Assembly (NCBI RefSeq): GCF_002367995.1
Contig: NZ_AP018207.1
Coordinates: 1,674,001 to 1,738,000, forward strand
Direction: 5' to 3'
DNA: 64,000 bases
Origin: Calothrix brevissima NIES-22
GTDB lineage: Bacteria > Cyanobacteriota > Cyanobacteriia > Cyanobacteriales > Nostocaceae
Positions 27,906 through 35,914 of this stretch are shown here, piece by piece (position 1 is the first letter of the stretch; each line of letters opens with the position of its first letter). The position numbers and the translations under genes were made by a program. The notes beneath the pieces are model-generated. The model searched no databases, was not told the DNA's origin, and was given only the letters and a program-made list of their open reading frames with translations.

Positions 27906-29201
27906 GTGCTACCAAATCAGCCACCGAATAGCAATCAAACTCAACGTTGGACGATTTCTCAACTTTTTGGCTTGGCTAGGCGTCATCCTTTGATGATTTC
28001 TCGCTGGGTTCTCTGCTGGATTGCTGTTGGGACTGTGAGTGGTTTATTTGCTGGTTTGTATTGGCATATTCTTGAACTGATTACTCATGAACTGCGACAT
28101 TTTCAGGGGTTGAGTCTGCTGTTGATTATGCCGCTTAGTGGGTTATTTATTGGCTTAGTGATTCATTTTCTGGGAAATCCTGGTGAAATCGCTGTGATTG
28201 TCGATAATATTCACTTTCGCGGCGGTAGACTGGATATGCGGAAAAATCCCTCAATGATTCTGGCATCTTTAGCTAGTATCTCAGCAGGTGGGAGTGCGGG
28301 GCCAGAAGCGCCCTTAGTACAGGTAACTGGTTCCTTTGGTACTTGGGTAGGCGATCGCTTAACACTCCAAGGTGAAGACCTTAGATCTATGAGTTTAGCA
28401 GCGATGGCGGCGGGCTTTACGGCTTTATTTGGTGCGCCATTGGGGGGTGCGATGTTTGCTTTAGAGATTTTGCATCATCAGCATATTGTGGAATATTACG
28501 AAGCACTTATGCCGGCAATTGTGGCTAGTTGCGCTAGTTATTTGGTGTTTGCAGCCATCACCCATTTAGGAATTGCGCCAACTTGGACTTTTCCCCAATA
28601 CAACTTACATAATATTGATGATTTTGCGATAGCGATCGCCTTTGGTATTTTAGGTGCAGTAGTCGGCTGGATTTTTATGGCGATTTTTCGCAGTTGCGAT
28701 CGCTTATTTACCAGTATCCCCGGCCCCATTTATGTACGTACCACAATCGCCGGCTTAGGAATTGGCAGTTTAGCCGCAATTTTGCCACTTACCCGTTATT
28801 TTGGGCATGAAGAATTAGAAATTGTCCTGAATAGTAACTTTACAGCTATTTTCTTGTTATTACTCGCTCTGGGTAAAATGGCTACCATCAGCATGACAGT
28901 TACAGGTGGCTGGCGTGGTGGATTTATTATTCCTCTATTTTTTACAGGTGCTTGTGTTGGTAAAGCTGTAGCCATGTTAATTCCGGGAGTTAATCCGGCT
29001 TTAGCGATGATTTGTACAATGGCGGCGATTAATGCAGCCGTCACCCGCACCCCAATTAGTACAACTTTGTTGCTATCAAAACTGACTAACTTCAGTCCCT
29101 TCACACCCATACTGTTTGCTAGTTTAATGGGATTTTTCCTCGCACCCAAAGTTCCCTTAATTGCATCTCAACTTAAAAACCAAACAGAAGCGGTGCATTG
29201 A
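27906..29201 (+). CDS. ClC-family chloride channel/transporter
   Basis: The 431-residue polytopic protein has the ClC selectivity segments: GGSAGPEAPLVQVTGS (with the gating glutamate in GPEAP), FGAPLGGAMFALEI and GGWRGGFIIPLFFTGACVG. It moves chloride or another small anion, probably in exchange for protons. There is no CBS domain. The start is GTG. The HEAT-repeat gene is convergent downstream, with a hairpin between. Confidence 0.92.
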   Translation: MLPNQPPNSNQTQRWTISQLFGLARRHPLMISRWVLCWIAVGTVSGLFAGLYWHILELITHELRHFQGLSLLLIMPLSGLFIGLVIHFLGNPGEIAVIVDNIHFRGGRLDMRKNPSMILASLASISAGGSAGPEAPLVQVTGSFGTWVGDRLTLQGEDLRSMSLAAMAAGFTALFGAPLGGAMFALEILHHQHIVEYYEALMPAIVASCASYLVFAAITHLGIAPTWTFPQYNLHNIDDFAIAIAFGILGAVVGWIFMAIFRSCDRLFTSIPGPIYVRTTIAGLGIGSLAAILPLTRYFGHEELEIVLNSNFTAIFLLLLALGKMATISMTVTGGWRGGFIIPLFFTGACVGKAVAMLIPGVNPALAMICTMAAINAAVTRTPISTTLLLSKLTNFSPFTPILFASLMGFFLAPKVPLIASQLKNQTEAVH

Positions 29202-29304
29202 AATGGGGCATTGGTGCAACCTATTTGTATCAAACTTAAAGTGAAACGTATTAACGTATTACCCCTATCTTCCCCAAAGCACAAGCTATAAGTGGATAAA
29301 CTAA

Positions 29305-29333
29305 TAGCCTTGCACCGAGAGAGTGCAAGGCTA
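29305..29333. terminator. Hairpin between convergent genes
   Basis: An 11-bp perfect stem TAGCCTTGCAC/GTGCAAGGCTA with a 7-nt loop lies between the ClC stop (29201) and the HEAT-protein stop (29417). The T tracts are weak on both sides. Confidence 0.6.
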
Positions 29334-29416
29334 AGATGTTGTTCAAGAGTTTATTCTTAAATTTGGCAACACTTCCGTGCTGAGTACGTGCTAATTAAAA
29401 TTCATCCAACCAATAA

Positions 29417-30175
29417 CTAGAACAATCCTTCTTGTTCTAAGGTTTCGATCAACTGCAAACCGCGAGGATCGCCTACACCTAATAAGGAAGCTTTAGCGTC
29501 TTCTCTGACACCTAAGTCTTGATCTTCGGCAAAAGCTTCAATTAAAGCATCAATTGCTGAGGCATAAATGACATTAGATGGTAGTTCGCGGCATAATTGC
29601 CCAATAGCCCAAGCGCTGTTACTACGTACAGCAGCTATCGGATCTTTGACTAAGGCTTCAATTAGTGGTGGGATGGCTCCTATAACTGATTCATAATTGA
29701 CTTCTGCCATTTGTGCTAAAGCACTAGCAGCCCATAATCGCACGGCGGAAATATCGGTTCTTAAAGCGTCAGCTAGGGGTGCTAAAGAACGGCGATCGCG
29801 GCAATTTCCTAAAGCCCAGACTATACCTTTACGCACATAGCCGTTCCAGTCGCGGTTGAGTTGAGTAATTAACGGCTCTACCGCATCCTGACTGGGGTTG
29901 CGTCCTATGGCGTAGGCTGCACTTACCCGCACTAAAGGACATGTATCAGTTAACAGCCCGATGAGATGGGGAATAGCGCGTTTGTCTTCTAGGTCACAAA
30001 AAGCACGCGCCGCTAGCATTCGTTGCTGCGGTTGGGGATTTTCTAACAGAGCTAGCATCACCTCTGGATCGGGTTTTACCACTTCTGCTTCAGCAGTTAG
30101 TGGCTCCATGCGATCTAGGGGACTTTCTAGCTCAACATCGAGATCGAGTAGGCTTAGGTCTTCTTCGTCATACAT
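29417..30175 (-). CDS. HEAT-repeat protein (PBS-lyase-type repeats)
   Basis: A 252-residue protein made of about five to six HEAT units (for example DKRAIPHLIGLLTDTCPLV, DAVEPLITQLNRDWNGYV, IDALIEAFAEDQDLGVRED) after an acidic N-terminus (MYDEEDLSLLDLDVELE). Such repeats occur in phycobilin lyase subunits and in scaffold proteins. It lacks a recognisable partner gene, so scaffold or lyase-like roles are both possible. Confidence 0.85.
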   Translation of the reverse strand: MYDEEDLSLLDLDVELESPLDRMEPLTAEAEVVKPDPEVMLALLENPQPQQRMLAARAFCDLEDKRAIPHLIGLLTDTCPLVRVSAAYAIGRNPSQDAVEPLITQLNRDWNGYVRKGIVWALGNCRDRRSLAPLADALRTDISAVRLWAASALAQMAEVNYESVIGAIPPLIEALVKDPIAAVRSNSAWAIGQLCRELPSNVIYASAIDALIEAFAEDQDLGVREDAKASLLGVGDPRGLQLIETLEQEGLF

Positions 30176-30385
30176 AATAGTGCAAGAAGGCAGTAGGCAG
30201 ATGGTAATACCTCGAATAGCCTGGGTGACAACTGAGTATGAGTTGTTGAGAACAACCGTACTCTTTTGGAGAAACCACAGGGTAGCAAGTCGAAGTGAGG
30301 CAGCAAGCAGAAGACTGTATGTCTATAAAAGCTACTTTTTAGTCACATTTTAACTGCCTAAGTATTCATGCCATGCTGCACTAGT

Positions 30386-30931
30386 TTATTTTTCTATATT
30401 GAGTGATTTTACCATCCACAGGGATTGGGTATGATAGCCAAGTTGATCGTAAAGATTCAAAGCAGCTTGGTTAGATTGAAATACTTGTAACCCAATTTGG
30501 CGATCGCCTCTTTGAGTTGCCCAGTTTTCTAAATATTTCATCAAAGCTGTACCAATACCCCGTCGTCGATGTTCGGGAACAACGTACAACAGAAAAATAT
30601 GCGCGTGGCGGCTACCACTAATTTGATCGATGGCGTTTCCTACCCAGAGACAAGCAACGGGGGAGGGGGGAGATAAGGGGGACAAGGGAGACAAGGGAGA
30701 CAAGGGAGAAAATTCTCCTCTGCTCCCCTGCTCATCCGCCCTTTCCTCTTCATCTACCCACCACAAGGGAGTTTTACTAGAGAAATATTGCTCGACGGTT
30801 TGCGCTAGGTGAGAAAAATCTTCAGAGGGAAAGATATCTTGGTAGCTTCGTTGCATGAATTTGACTAGTAACGCCCGATTCAAGGCGGAGCCAAGGCGAA
30901 TACTATACCCTGGTAGCAGTTGTTCAGGCAT
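30386..30931 (-). CDS. GNAT acetyltransferase with an inserted SPL repeat
   Basis: A 181-residue acyltransferase with acetyl-CoA motif A (LLYVVPEHRRRGIGTALMK) and motif B (NQAALNLYDQLGY). The substrate is unknown. Residues about 74-91 read FSPLSPLSPLSPLSPPSP and are encoded by a 9-bp repeat (30661-30710) that is otherwise intergenic in this genome. The insert lies between the strands WWVDEE and VACLWVGNAI, likely in a surface loop. It keeps the frame because the unit is three codons. Confidence 0.88.
   Translation of the reverse strand: MPEQLLPGYSIRLGSALNRALLVKFMQRSYQDIFPSEDFSHLAQTVEQYFSSKTPLWWVDEEERADEQGSRGEFSPLSPLSPLSPLSPPSPVACLWVGNAIDQISGSRHAHIFLLYVVPEHRRRGIGTALMKYLENWATQRGDRQIGLQVFQSNQAALNLYDQLGYHTQSLWMVKSLNIEK
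30661..30710. repeat. GGGGACAAG 9-mer array inside a GNAT gene
   Basis: Five to six units of GGGAGACAA/GGGGGACAA. The same unit forms intergenic arrays at 21044-21088, 34936-34980 and 57648-57710. Confidence 0.9.
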
Positions 30932-30951
30932 TTTGGGGCATTGGGCTAGAG

Positions 30952-30981
30952 GCTAGGGGTTAGGGGTTAGGGGTTAGGGGA
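30952..30981. repeat. GTTAGGG heptamer array
   Basis: Three to four copies of GGGTTAG lie just upstream of the GNAT start. It resembles telomeric sequence by chance only and is another heptamer family. Confidence 0.8.
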
Positions 30982-31000
30982 GAAAGATTTTCGCGATTGT

Positions 31001-31117
31001 GGACTTACAAAAAATAAATTACCCTTTCGTAGTGCGAGCATCTTGCTCGCTTTTGAACACCAGCGAGCAAGATGCTCGCACTACAAATTTATTGGGTATT
31101 TAAAAAATTGGATGTCC
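31001..31117. repeat. MITE-like element with long central hairpin
   Basis: The outer ends GGACTTACAAAAAATAAATT and CCC plus GGGTATTTAAAAAATTGG and ATGTCC are imperfect inverted repeats. The centre is a perfect 23-bp stem (GTAGTGCGAGCATCTTGCTC and its complement, 31029-31051 and 31062-31084) with a 10-nt loop. A second, reversed copy sharing the outer end lies at 35058-35143. Confidence 0.8.
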
Positions 31118-31133
31118 CTTGACTGATTGAAAT

Positions 31134-31298
31134 TTAGCTTATTGAGTGATGTTGGGTAAAAATTACCCCGACTTCTTCAATGGGTGCTGGTGCTGCCATA
31201 TCTGAAGGTAAAAAGATGCGGGCGCTGACGGCTACTAAAGCCAGGATAAATACTAGCACTACCAGCAAAGGGGCAATGTATTGACGAAAAATAGCCAT
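31134..31298 (-). CDS. Small single-span membrane protein
   Basis: A 54-residue frame starting MAIFRQYIAPLLVVLVFILA, with one clear membrane helix (about residues 8-27) and a short tail ending TQHHSIS. The hydrophobic start, proline-rich AAPAPIEE tail and fit between two dispersed repeats suggest a true small gene, possibly the last gene of the operon with the 135-residue membrane protein. I do not recognise a named subunit. No strong ribosome site is seen. Confidence 0.6.
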   Translation of the reverse strand: MAIFRQYIAPLLVVLVFILALVAVSARIFLPSDMAAPAPIEEVGVIFTQHHSIS

Positions 31299-31324
31299 AA
31301 TTGGGGTGAGAAGGATCTAGGGAT

Positions 31325-31402
31325 GTTGACTGTTGACTGTTGACGGTTGACGGTTGACTGTTGACTGTTGACGGTTGACTGTTGACGGTTGACTGTTGAC
31401 TG
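31325..31402. repeat. TTGACTG/TTGACGG heptamer array
   Basis: About eleven heptamers alternate TTGACTG and TTGACGG, between the 54-residue gene and the 135-residue membrane protein gene. Confidence 0.9.
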
Positions 31403-31493
31403 TGAACCATCAACAGCGAACAATTTAATAGTTGTAGATTTGTAACGTTTGCTTGATTTATTTTAGCGATGTTCTGGGATTTACCAACAGAAG

Positions 31494-31901
31494 TTACTCG
31501 CGATCGCTGTCAAAATCATCAATTGCTTTCTGGATATACCAATCTTCAGACATCCCTGGATTATTTTGCCTAGCTTGCTCTATTAACTGTTCAGCAGTGT
31601 TGATGTCACCATCTAAGCGAGCAATTAATCTATTTTTGAGGTCGTTTTCATAGGAAAATGCCTCGGTTTGGTTGGATAATCCGGGATTGAATGCTTGTGA
31701 TTGCATTTGTTCTCGGCGCAGTTGCCAAAATAGAACATAATACAGGGTGCCAAAAATCAGAATCAGACTGAGTGTGCCCAAAAAAGTTAGGAGGTTAAAG
31801 CCTAAAAATCCTAATACTAATTGGGAGAGAACGTAGCCTAGTAATAGGCCAGTCAGCAAGAGGATAAACGTGCCGACAATAATCACTACTTGGTTTCCCA
31901 T
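31494..31901 (-). CDS. Conserved two-span membrane protein of unknown function
   Basis: The 135-residue protein has two membrane helices (about 5-30 and 34-60) and a charged cytoplasmic tail with LIARLDGDINTAEQLIEQAR and WYIQKAIDDFDSDRE. It overlaps the end of the AmpG-like gene by 16 bp, so the two are likely co-transcribed. I know no function for it. Confidence 0.8.
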   Translation of the reverse strand: MGNQVVIIVGTFILLLTGLLLGYVLSQLVLGFLGFNLLTFLGTLSLILIFGTLYYVLFWQLRREQMQSQAFNPGLSNQTEAFSYENDLKNRLIARLDGDINTAEQLIEQARQNNPGMSEDWYIQKAIDDFDSDRE

Positions 31902-33175
31902 AAATCCTCTTCTTCCTCAAGTCCTGGTCTTGTCATTGTTGCTGGTTTTGGGTTCCAGGGGGCAAATATTGGTAATAGCAACAGTCCGGGAACAGCTGCC
32001 ACAATGGTAATGATAAAAAATAATGGCCAACCTGTGTTTTGCGCGATCGCTCCACCGGGAGAAGCCAGAATATCACGACTAACAGCCATTAAACTAGAAA
32101 GTAAAGCATATTGGGTGGCAGAAAATTTCTGGTTACACAGACTCATTAAGAATGCCACAAAAGCTGCTGTGCCTAAACCCCCACAGAACTGTTCTATATT
32201 AATAGCCAGCACCATAGCTTGATAATTTTTACCTGTATAAGCTAGAGCTAAGTAAGCGAAATTACTTACAGCTTGCAAAACTCCAAAGACCCAGAGCGAG
32301 CGATTGATACCGATTCTACTTAAAATTGCTCCTCCCGCCAACGCCCCAACTATGGTAGCAATTAATCCCATACCTACTTGAATTGCGCCGATGTCGGTTT
32401 TAGTAAAACCAACTTGTAGCAAAAACGGCGTGGTCATGTTACTCAGTAAAGCATCACCCAATTTGTACAGGGTAATAAATACCAGCATTAAAAATCCTTG
32501 GAGAACTCCCTGGCGTTGGAAAAATTCACCAAAAGGTAAAATTACGGCTTCTGATAATGAAGCGGGAGGGTTAATTTCTGCTGGTTCTGGTGCAAACAAG
32601 GTGGCAAAAATCCCCAATGCCATTGTACCTGCCATCAATAAATAAACCGATGACCAGGGAATGCGATCGGCAAGGATTAAAGCTAAAGCACCTGCGACTA
32701 ACAAGGCGATGCGATAACCCAAAATAAATACTGCTGCACCTGCACCCATTTCTAGTTTTTCTAAAACGTCGGTGCGGTAAGCATCGGCGGCAATATCTTG
32801 AGTTGCACTTAAAAAAGCAATTACTATGGCGTTAATGGCTAGTAGCTGTAAAGCTTGTTTTGGTTGCTGGAATGCCATAATTGCGATCGCAACTATTAAC
32901 GCCAACTGAGTCAAAATTAACCAACCCCGTCGCCGCCCTAACCAGGGGACAGTAAATCTGTCAAGAAATGGTGACCAAAGAAACTTTAATGAATAAGGTA
33001 AACTAGCGAGGCTAAACCAGCCAATAGCAGCCAAATCTACCTTTTCTACAGTCATCCATGCTTTTAAAGTGTTACCGATTAACAGTAACGGTAACCCCGA
33101 TGCAAAGCCGAGAAATAATAAAGCCGCCATTTTACGGCTACCAAACACTTGTAGTAGCGATCGCACTGGATTCAT
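31886..33175 (-). CDS. AmpG-like MFS permease
   Basis: A 429-residue, 12-helix major facilitator protein. AmpG proteins import anhydromuropeptides released by cell wall turnover; the match is in GFASGLPLLLIGNTLKAWM, IGWFSLASLPYSLKFLWSPFLDR and LGRRRGWL. I start at ATG 33175 (MNPVRSLLQVFG), which has GAGGAG about 12 bases upstream. The open frame runs to 33253, but those 26 residues are not membrane-like and not conserved. It precedes the 135-residue protein with overlap. Confidence 0.88.
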   Translation of the reverse strand: MNPVRSLLQVFGSRKMAALLFLGFASGLPLLLIGNTLKAWMTVEKVDLAAIGWFSLASLPYSLKFLWSPFLDRFTVPWLGRRRGWLILTQLALIVAIAIMAFQQPKQALQLLAINAIVIAFLSATQDIAADAYRTDVLEKLEMGAGAAVFILGYRIALLVAGALALILADRIPWSSVYLLMAGTMALGIFATLFAPEPAEINPPASLSEAVILPFGEFFQRQGVLQGFLMLVFITLYKLGDALLSNMTTPFLLQVGFTKTDIGAIQVGMGLIATIVGALAGGAILSRIGINRSLWVFGVLQAVSNFAYLALAYTGKNYQAMVLAINIEQFCGGLGTAAFVAFLMSLCNQKFSATQYALLSSLMAVSRDILASPGGAIAQNTGWPLFFIITIVAAVPGLLLLPIFAPWNPKPATMTRPGLEEEEDLWETK

Positions 33176-33308
33176 CCTGTAATTTTTCTCCTCACTGTGA
33201 TGAATTGCAGTAATATTGCCATAGTTACCGGATGATTTGACGCAATTGGGCAAAATCGGGACGAGAAACTAGGTGCATTGCCAAAGAATGCGATCGCTTT
33301 TTGGTTGG

Positions 33309-33914
33309 CTATGGAAAGAACAACTCGCGAATTCCCGTACTACCAATTTCTATCGCCAGCGCTGCTAAAAGAAATCCGAAAAGCTGAGTCACAATTACTG
33401 CACCTTCAGCACCAATCCATTTGTCGATGTAGGTTCCTAGACGCAAAATTACCCAACTCATGACCATTGCTGCCACAACACCTAACAATACACTGATAGG
33501 CGAACTGGGAGATTTGGACATAAATAACATCACTGTTGTTAAGGTACCAGGCCCGGCTAATAAGGGCAAAGCTAGGGGAGTAATTGCCACATCCCGTCCT
33601 TCTTCGGTAATCGGTGTATCTAATTCGCCGCGTAACATTTGCAAAGAAATTAACAGTAACAATAGTCCTCCAGCTACACGCAAAGATGCCATGCTGATTT
33701 CTAAATAATCCAAAATCAGTTGCCCAGCAAAAGCAAACAGTAATAAAACTGCGATCGCTACCACCATCGCCTTATCTATGACTTTGTTTCTTTCCTCCGG
33801 TGTCATCCCTTTAGTTAAAATCAGCACTATCGGTATATTACCGATCGCATCCGCTAAGACAAATACAGCAATAAAAGTATGAACGAGAGCAGAGGTATCC
33901 ACAGGAGATCGCAT
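33309..33914 (-). CDS. MarC-family integral membrane protein
   Basis: The 201-residue protein has six predicted helices with the family features FVLADAIGNIPIVLILTKGMT, RVAGGLLLLLISLQML and PLALPLLAGPGTLTTVMLF. MarC-type proteins are widespread membrane proteins whose transport role is not settled. It lies upstream of the AmpG-like gene with a 134-bp gap. Confidence 0.9.
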   Translation of the reverse strand: MRSPVDTSALVHTFIAVFVLADAIGNIPIVLILTKGMTPEERNKVIDKAMVVAIAVLLLFAFAGQLILDYLEISMASLRVAGGLLLLLISLQMLRGELDTPITEEGRDVAITPLALPLLAGPGTLTTVMLFMSKSPSSPISVLLGVVAAMVMSWVILRLGTYIDKWIGAEGAVIVTQLFGFLLAALAIEIGSTGIRELFFP

Positions 33915-34114
33915 TTATCAACATTTGATAACAACCTAGCTTGAAACCTGTTCAAATTCCCATAACCCATAGCAAGATTGATCTGAGGCGATAAGTATCA
34001 TCAGCTGCTTAAAGAAAAACAACCCTATTGTTGGACTAACGGAGTTCCCCAGTTCTTTAAGTAACGATATAGTTGGAATCTACCTCGCACAATTCATTGT
34101 TTGTTGTCGAAGCT

Positions 34115-34927
34115 ATGAAGCCTTATTTAGCAGCTGCTATCCAGTTAACTAGCGTGCCCAATTTACAAAAAAATTTGGCACAAGCAGAAGAATTAATTGA
34201 TCTTGCCGTGCGTCGAGGTGCTGAATTAGTAGGTTTGCCGGAAAACTTTTCTTTTATGGGAGAGGAAAAAGACAAACTTGCTCAAGCAGAGGCGATCGCC
34301 CGTGAAAGCGAAATATTTCTTAAAAAAATGGCCCAGCGTTTTCAAGTGACTATTCTGGGCGGTAGCTTTCCCGTGCCTGTAGAAAATACAGGCAAATTTT
34401 ACAACACCACTATACTCGTTGACCCTAGCGGACAAGAAGTTGCTAGATATCATAAAGTACATTTATTTGATGTCAATGTACCTGATGGTAATACCTATCA
34501 AGAATCTAGTACAGTCATGGCTGGGAAGCAACTGCCACCTGTACATTTTTCGGAAAAATTTGGTAATTTGGGACTGTCTATTTGCTACGATGTTCGCTTC
34601 CCCGAATTGTATCGACATTTAGCAGATAAAGGAGCAGATGTAATTTTTATACCAGCCGCCTTTACTGCCTTCACGGGGAAAGATCATTGGCAAACATTAC
34701 TCCAAGCCAGAGCAATTGAAAACACCTGTTACGTGATTGCTCCCGCCCAAACCGGTACTCATTACGCCAGACGCCAAACCCACGGACATGCCACAATCAT
34801 CGATCCTTGGGGTGTAATTTTAGCTGATGCTGGCGAACAACCAGGAATTGCGATCGCGGAAATCAAACCCACTCGCCTAGAACAAGTCCGTCGGCAAATG
34901 CCTTCATTGCAACACCGGATATTTTAG
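34115..34927 (+). CDS. Carbon-nitrogen hydrolase (Nit/omega-amidase type)
   Basis: A 270-residue member of the nitrilase superfamily with the catalytic triad glutamate in GLPENFSFMG, lysine in YHKVHLFDV and cysteine in SICYDVRFPELYR. It is closest to the Nit1/Nit2 group (deaminated glutathione amidase or omega-amidase), which repairs side products of aminotransferases. I start at ATG 34115 (MKPYLAAAIQLTS), because the upstream frame begins with a TTG at 34073 and adds 14 unmatched residues. Confidence 0.92.
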   Translation: MKPYLAAAIQLTSVPNLQKNLAQAEELIDLAVRRGAELVGLPENFSFMGEEKDKLAQAEAIARESEIFLKKMAQRFQVTILGGSFPVPVENTGKFYNTTILVDPSGQEVARYHKVHLFDVNVPDGNTYQESSTVMAGKQLPPVHFSEKFGNLGLSICYDVRFPELYRHLADKGADVIFIPAAFTAFTGKDHWQTLLQARAIENTCYVIAPAQTGTHYARRQTHGHATIIDPWGVILADAGEQPGIAIAEIKPTRLEQVRRQMPSLQHRIF

Positions 34928-34935
34928 TTAAATAG

Positions 34936-34980
34936 CAGGAAGGGAAGGGGACAAGGGGGACAAGGAGGACAAGGAAGACA
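34936..34980. repeat. GGGGACAAG 9-mer array
   Basis: About four 9-bp units right after the nitrilase stop. Confidence 0.8.
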
Positions 34981-34985
34981 ATTGT

Positions 34986-35010
34986 ACAGACGCGATGAAT
35001 CGCGTCTCTA
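34986..35010. repeat. GACGCGAT palindromic small repeat, copy 3
   Basis: AGACGCGATG AATCGCGTCT plus CTAA. The right half is also the start of the duplicated dhaL tail (35001). Confidence 0.75.
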
Positions 35011-35060
35011 ACCCTTTACTACTACTAACAAACATTTCAACAGCAAATAAGCAGAAGTAG
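35001..35060 (-). pseudogene. Duplicate of the dhaL 3' end
   Basis: These 60 bp match 35150-35209 with about six differences. Read on the minus strand they encode TSAYLLLKCLLVVVKG and a TAG stop, against TSAYLLLKCLLMVING and TAG in the intact gene. A palindromic element (35058-35143) separates the copies. It is a partial, untranslated duplicate of the last 16 or so codons of dhaL. Confidence 0.8.
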
Positions 35061-35143
35061 TGCGAGCGTCTCGCTCGCTGGTATTCAAAAGCGAGCAAGA
35101 TGCTCGCACTAAGGAATTTGGGTAATTTATTTTTTGTAAGTCC
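35058..35143. repeat. MITE-like palindromic element between dhaL tails
   Basis: A hairpin TAGTGCGAGC...GCTCGCACTA with a loop around GTATTCAAAA, followed by GGGTAATTTATTTTTTGTAA and GTCC, which is the reverse complement of the left end of the element at 31001-31117. Confidence 0.75.
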
Positions 35144-35156
35144 CTTCATCGCGTCT

Positions 35157-35786
35157 CTAACCATTGATCACCATTAACAAACATTTCAACAGCAAATAAG
35201 CAGAAGTAGCGCCGGGATCTTGGTGTCCAATACTGCGTTCTCCTAAGTAACTGGCGCGTCCTTTTTTGGCTAACATCGGTGTAGTATTTTTCATTCCCTG
35301 TTCGGCGGCGGTTACTGCTTGTTGTAAAGCTGTGACTGTATTTCCACCTTCATTGACAACTTGTGCAAAAGCTACTACGGCGGGAGATAAGACATCTATC
35401 ATTGTCTTGTCTCCTAATTGAGCTTTACCACGGCTAAGTACGCCATTTAAACCAGATTGCAGTAATTTTAGTAAATCTTGCTCGTTTAGTTCTTGCTTAC
35501 CTGTAACCTCTGTACTTGCACGGAGAAACCAAGTGCCATAAAGGGGGCCGCTAGCACCGCCAATAGTAGAAATTAAGGTCATGCTCACGGCTTTGAAAAT
35601 GCTACCAATGTCTTTGTCAGCAACGGTTGGTAATTGAGCGATCGCTTTTTTAAACCCCCGATCCATATTAATCCCGTGGTCAGCATCCCCAATCGCTGCG
35701 TCTAATTCGGTTAAATATGCTTTATTTTGCTCTATTTCCCTAGCAAATAGCTGTAACCATTGCAAAATCTGCTCTTGACTGACCAT
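35157..35786 (-). CDS. dhaL: Dihydroxyacetone kinase subunit DhaL
   Basis: DhaL is the nucleotide-binding subunit that phosphorylates the dihydroxyacetone held by DhaK. The 209-residue protein has the metal/ADP motif LDAAIGDADHGINMDRGF and the helical-barrel loops GGASGPLYGTWFLRA and GDKTMIDVLSPA. Length is normal. Its partner dhaK is 3 kb away at 38985 on the same strand, beyond a plus-strand gene and dus. No dhaM is in the window. The 3' end is duplicated downstream at 35001-35060. Confidence 0.93.
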   Translation of the reverse strand: MVSQEQILQWLQLFAREIEQNKAYLTELDAAIGDADHGINMDRGFKKAIAQLPTVADKDIGSIFKAVSMTLISTIGGASGPLYGTWFLRASTEVTGKQELNEQDLLKLLQSGLNGVLSRGKAQLGDKTMIDVLSPAVVAFAQVVNEGGNTVTALQQAVTAAEQGMKNTTPMLAKKGRASYLGERSIGHQDPGATSAYLLLKCLLMVING

Positions 35787-35914
35787 TTATCACCTCTGTT
35801 GAGTTTGGTAATATTCAATAAGGTAACGCCGCAATATATCCGAATTTGTACGGCTATGTTGATGAAGTTCGTGTAAGAGTAGGAAGTAGCAATTAGCCAA
35901 GAGAGTATGCATTT

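Noticed and set aside
30952-30981. GGGTTAG repeats as a telomere-like end or assembly artefact
   Set aside because: Only three to four units in the middle of normal sequence, and heptamers of other sequences are common here.
31177-31413. 78-codon minus-strand frame upstream of and overlapping the 54-residue gene
   Set aside because: It starts in a heptamer array ([14 protein letters not shown]) and reads the real small gene in the wrong frame.
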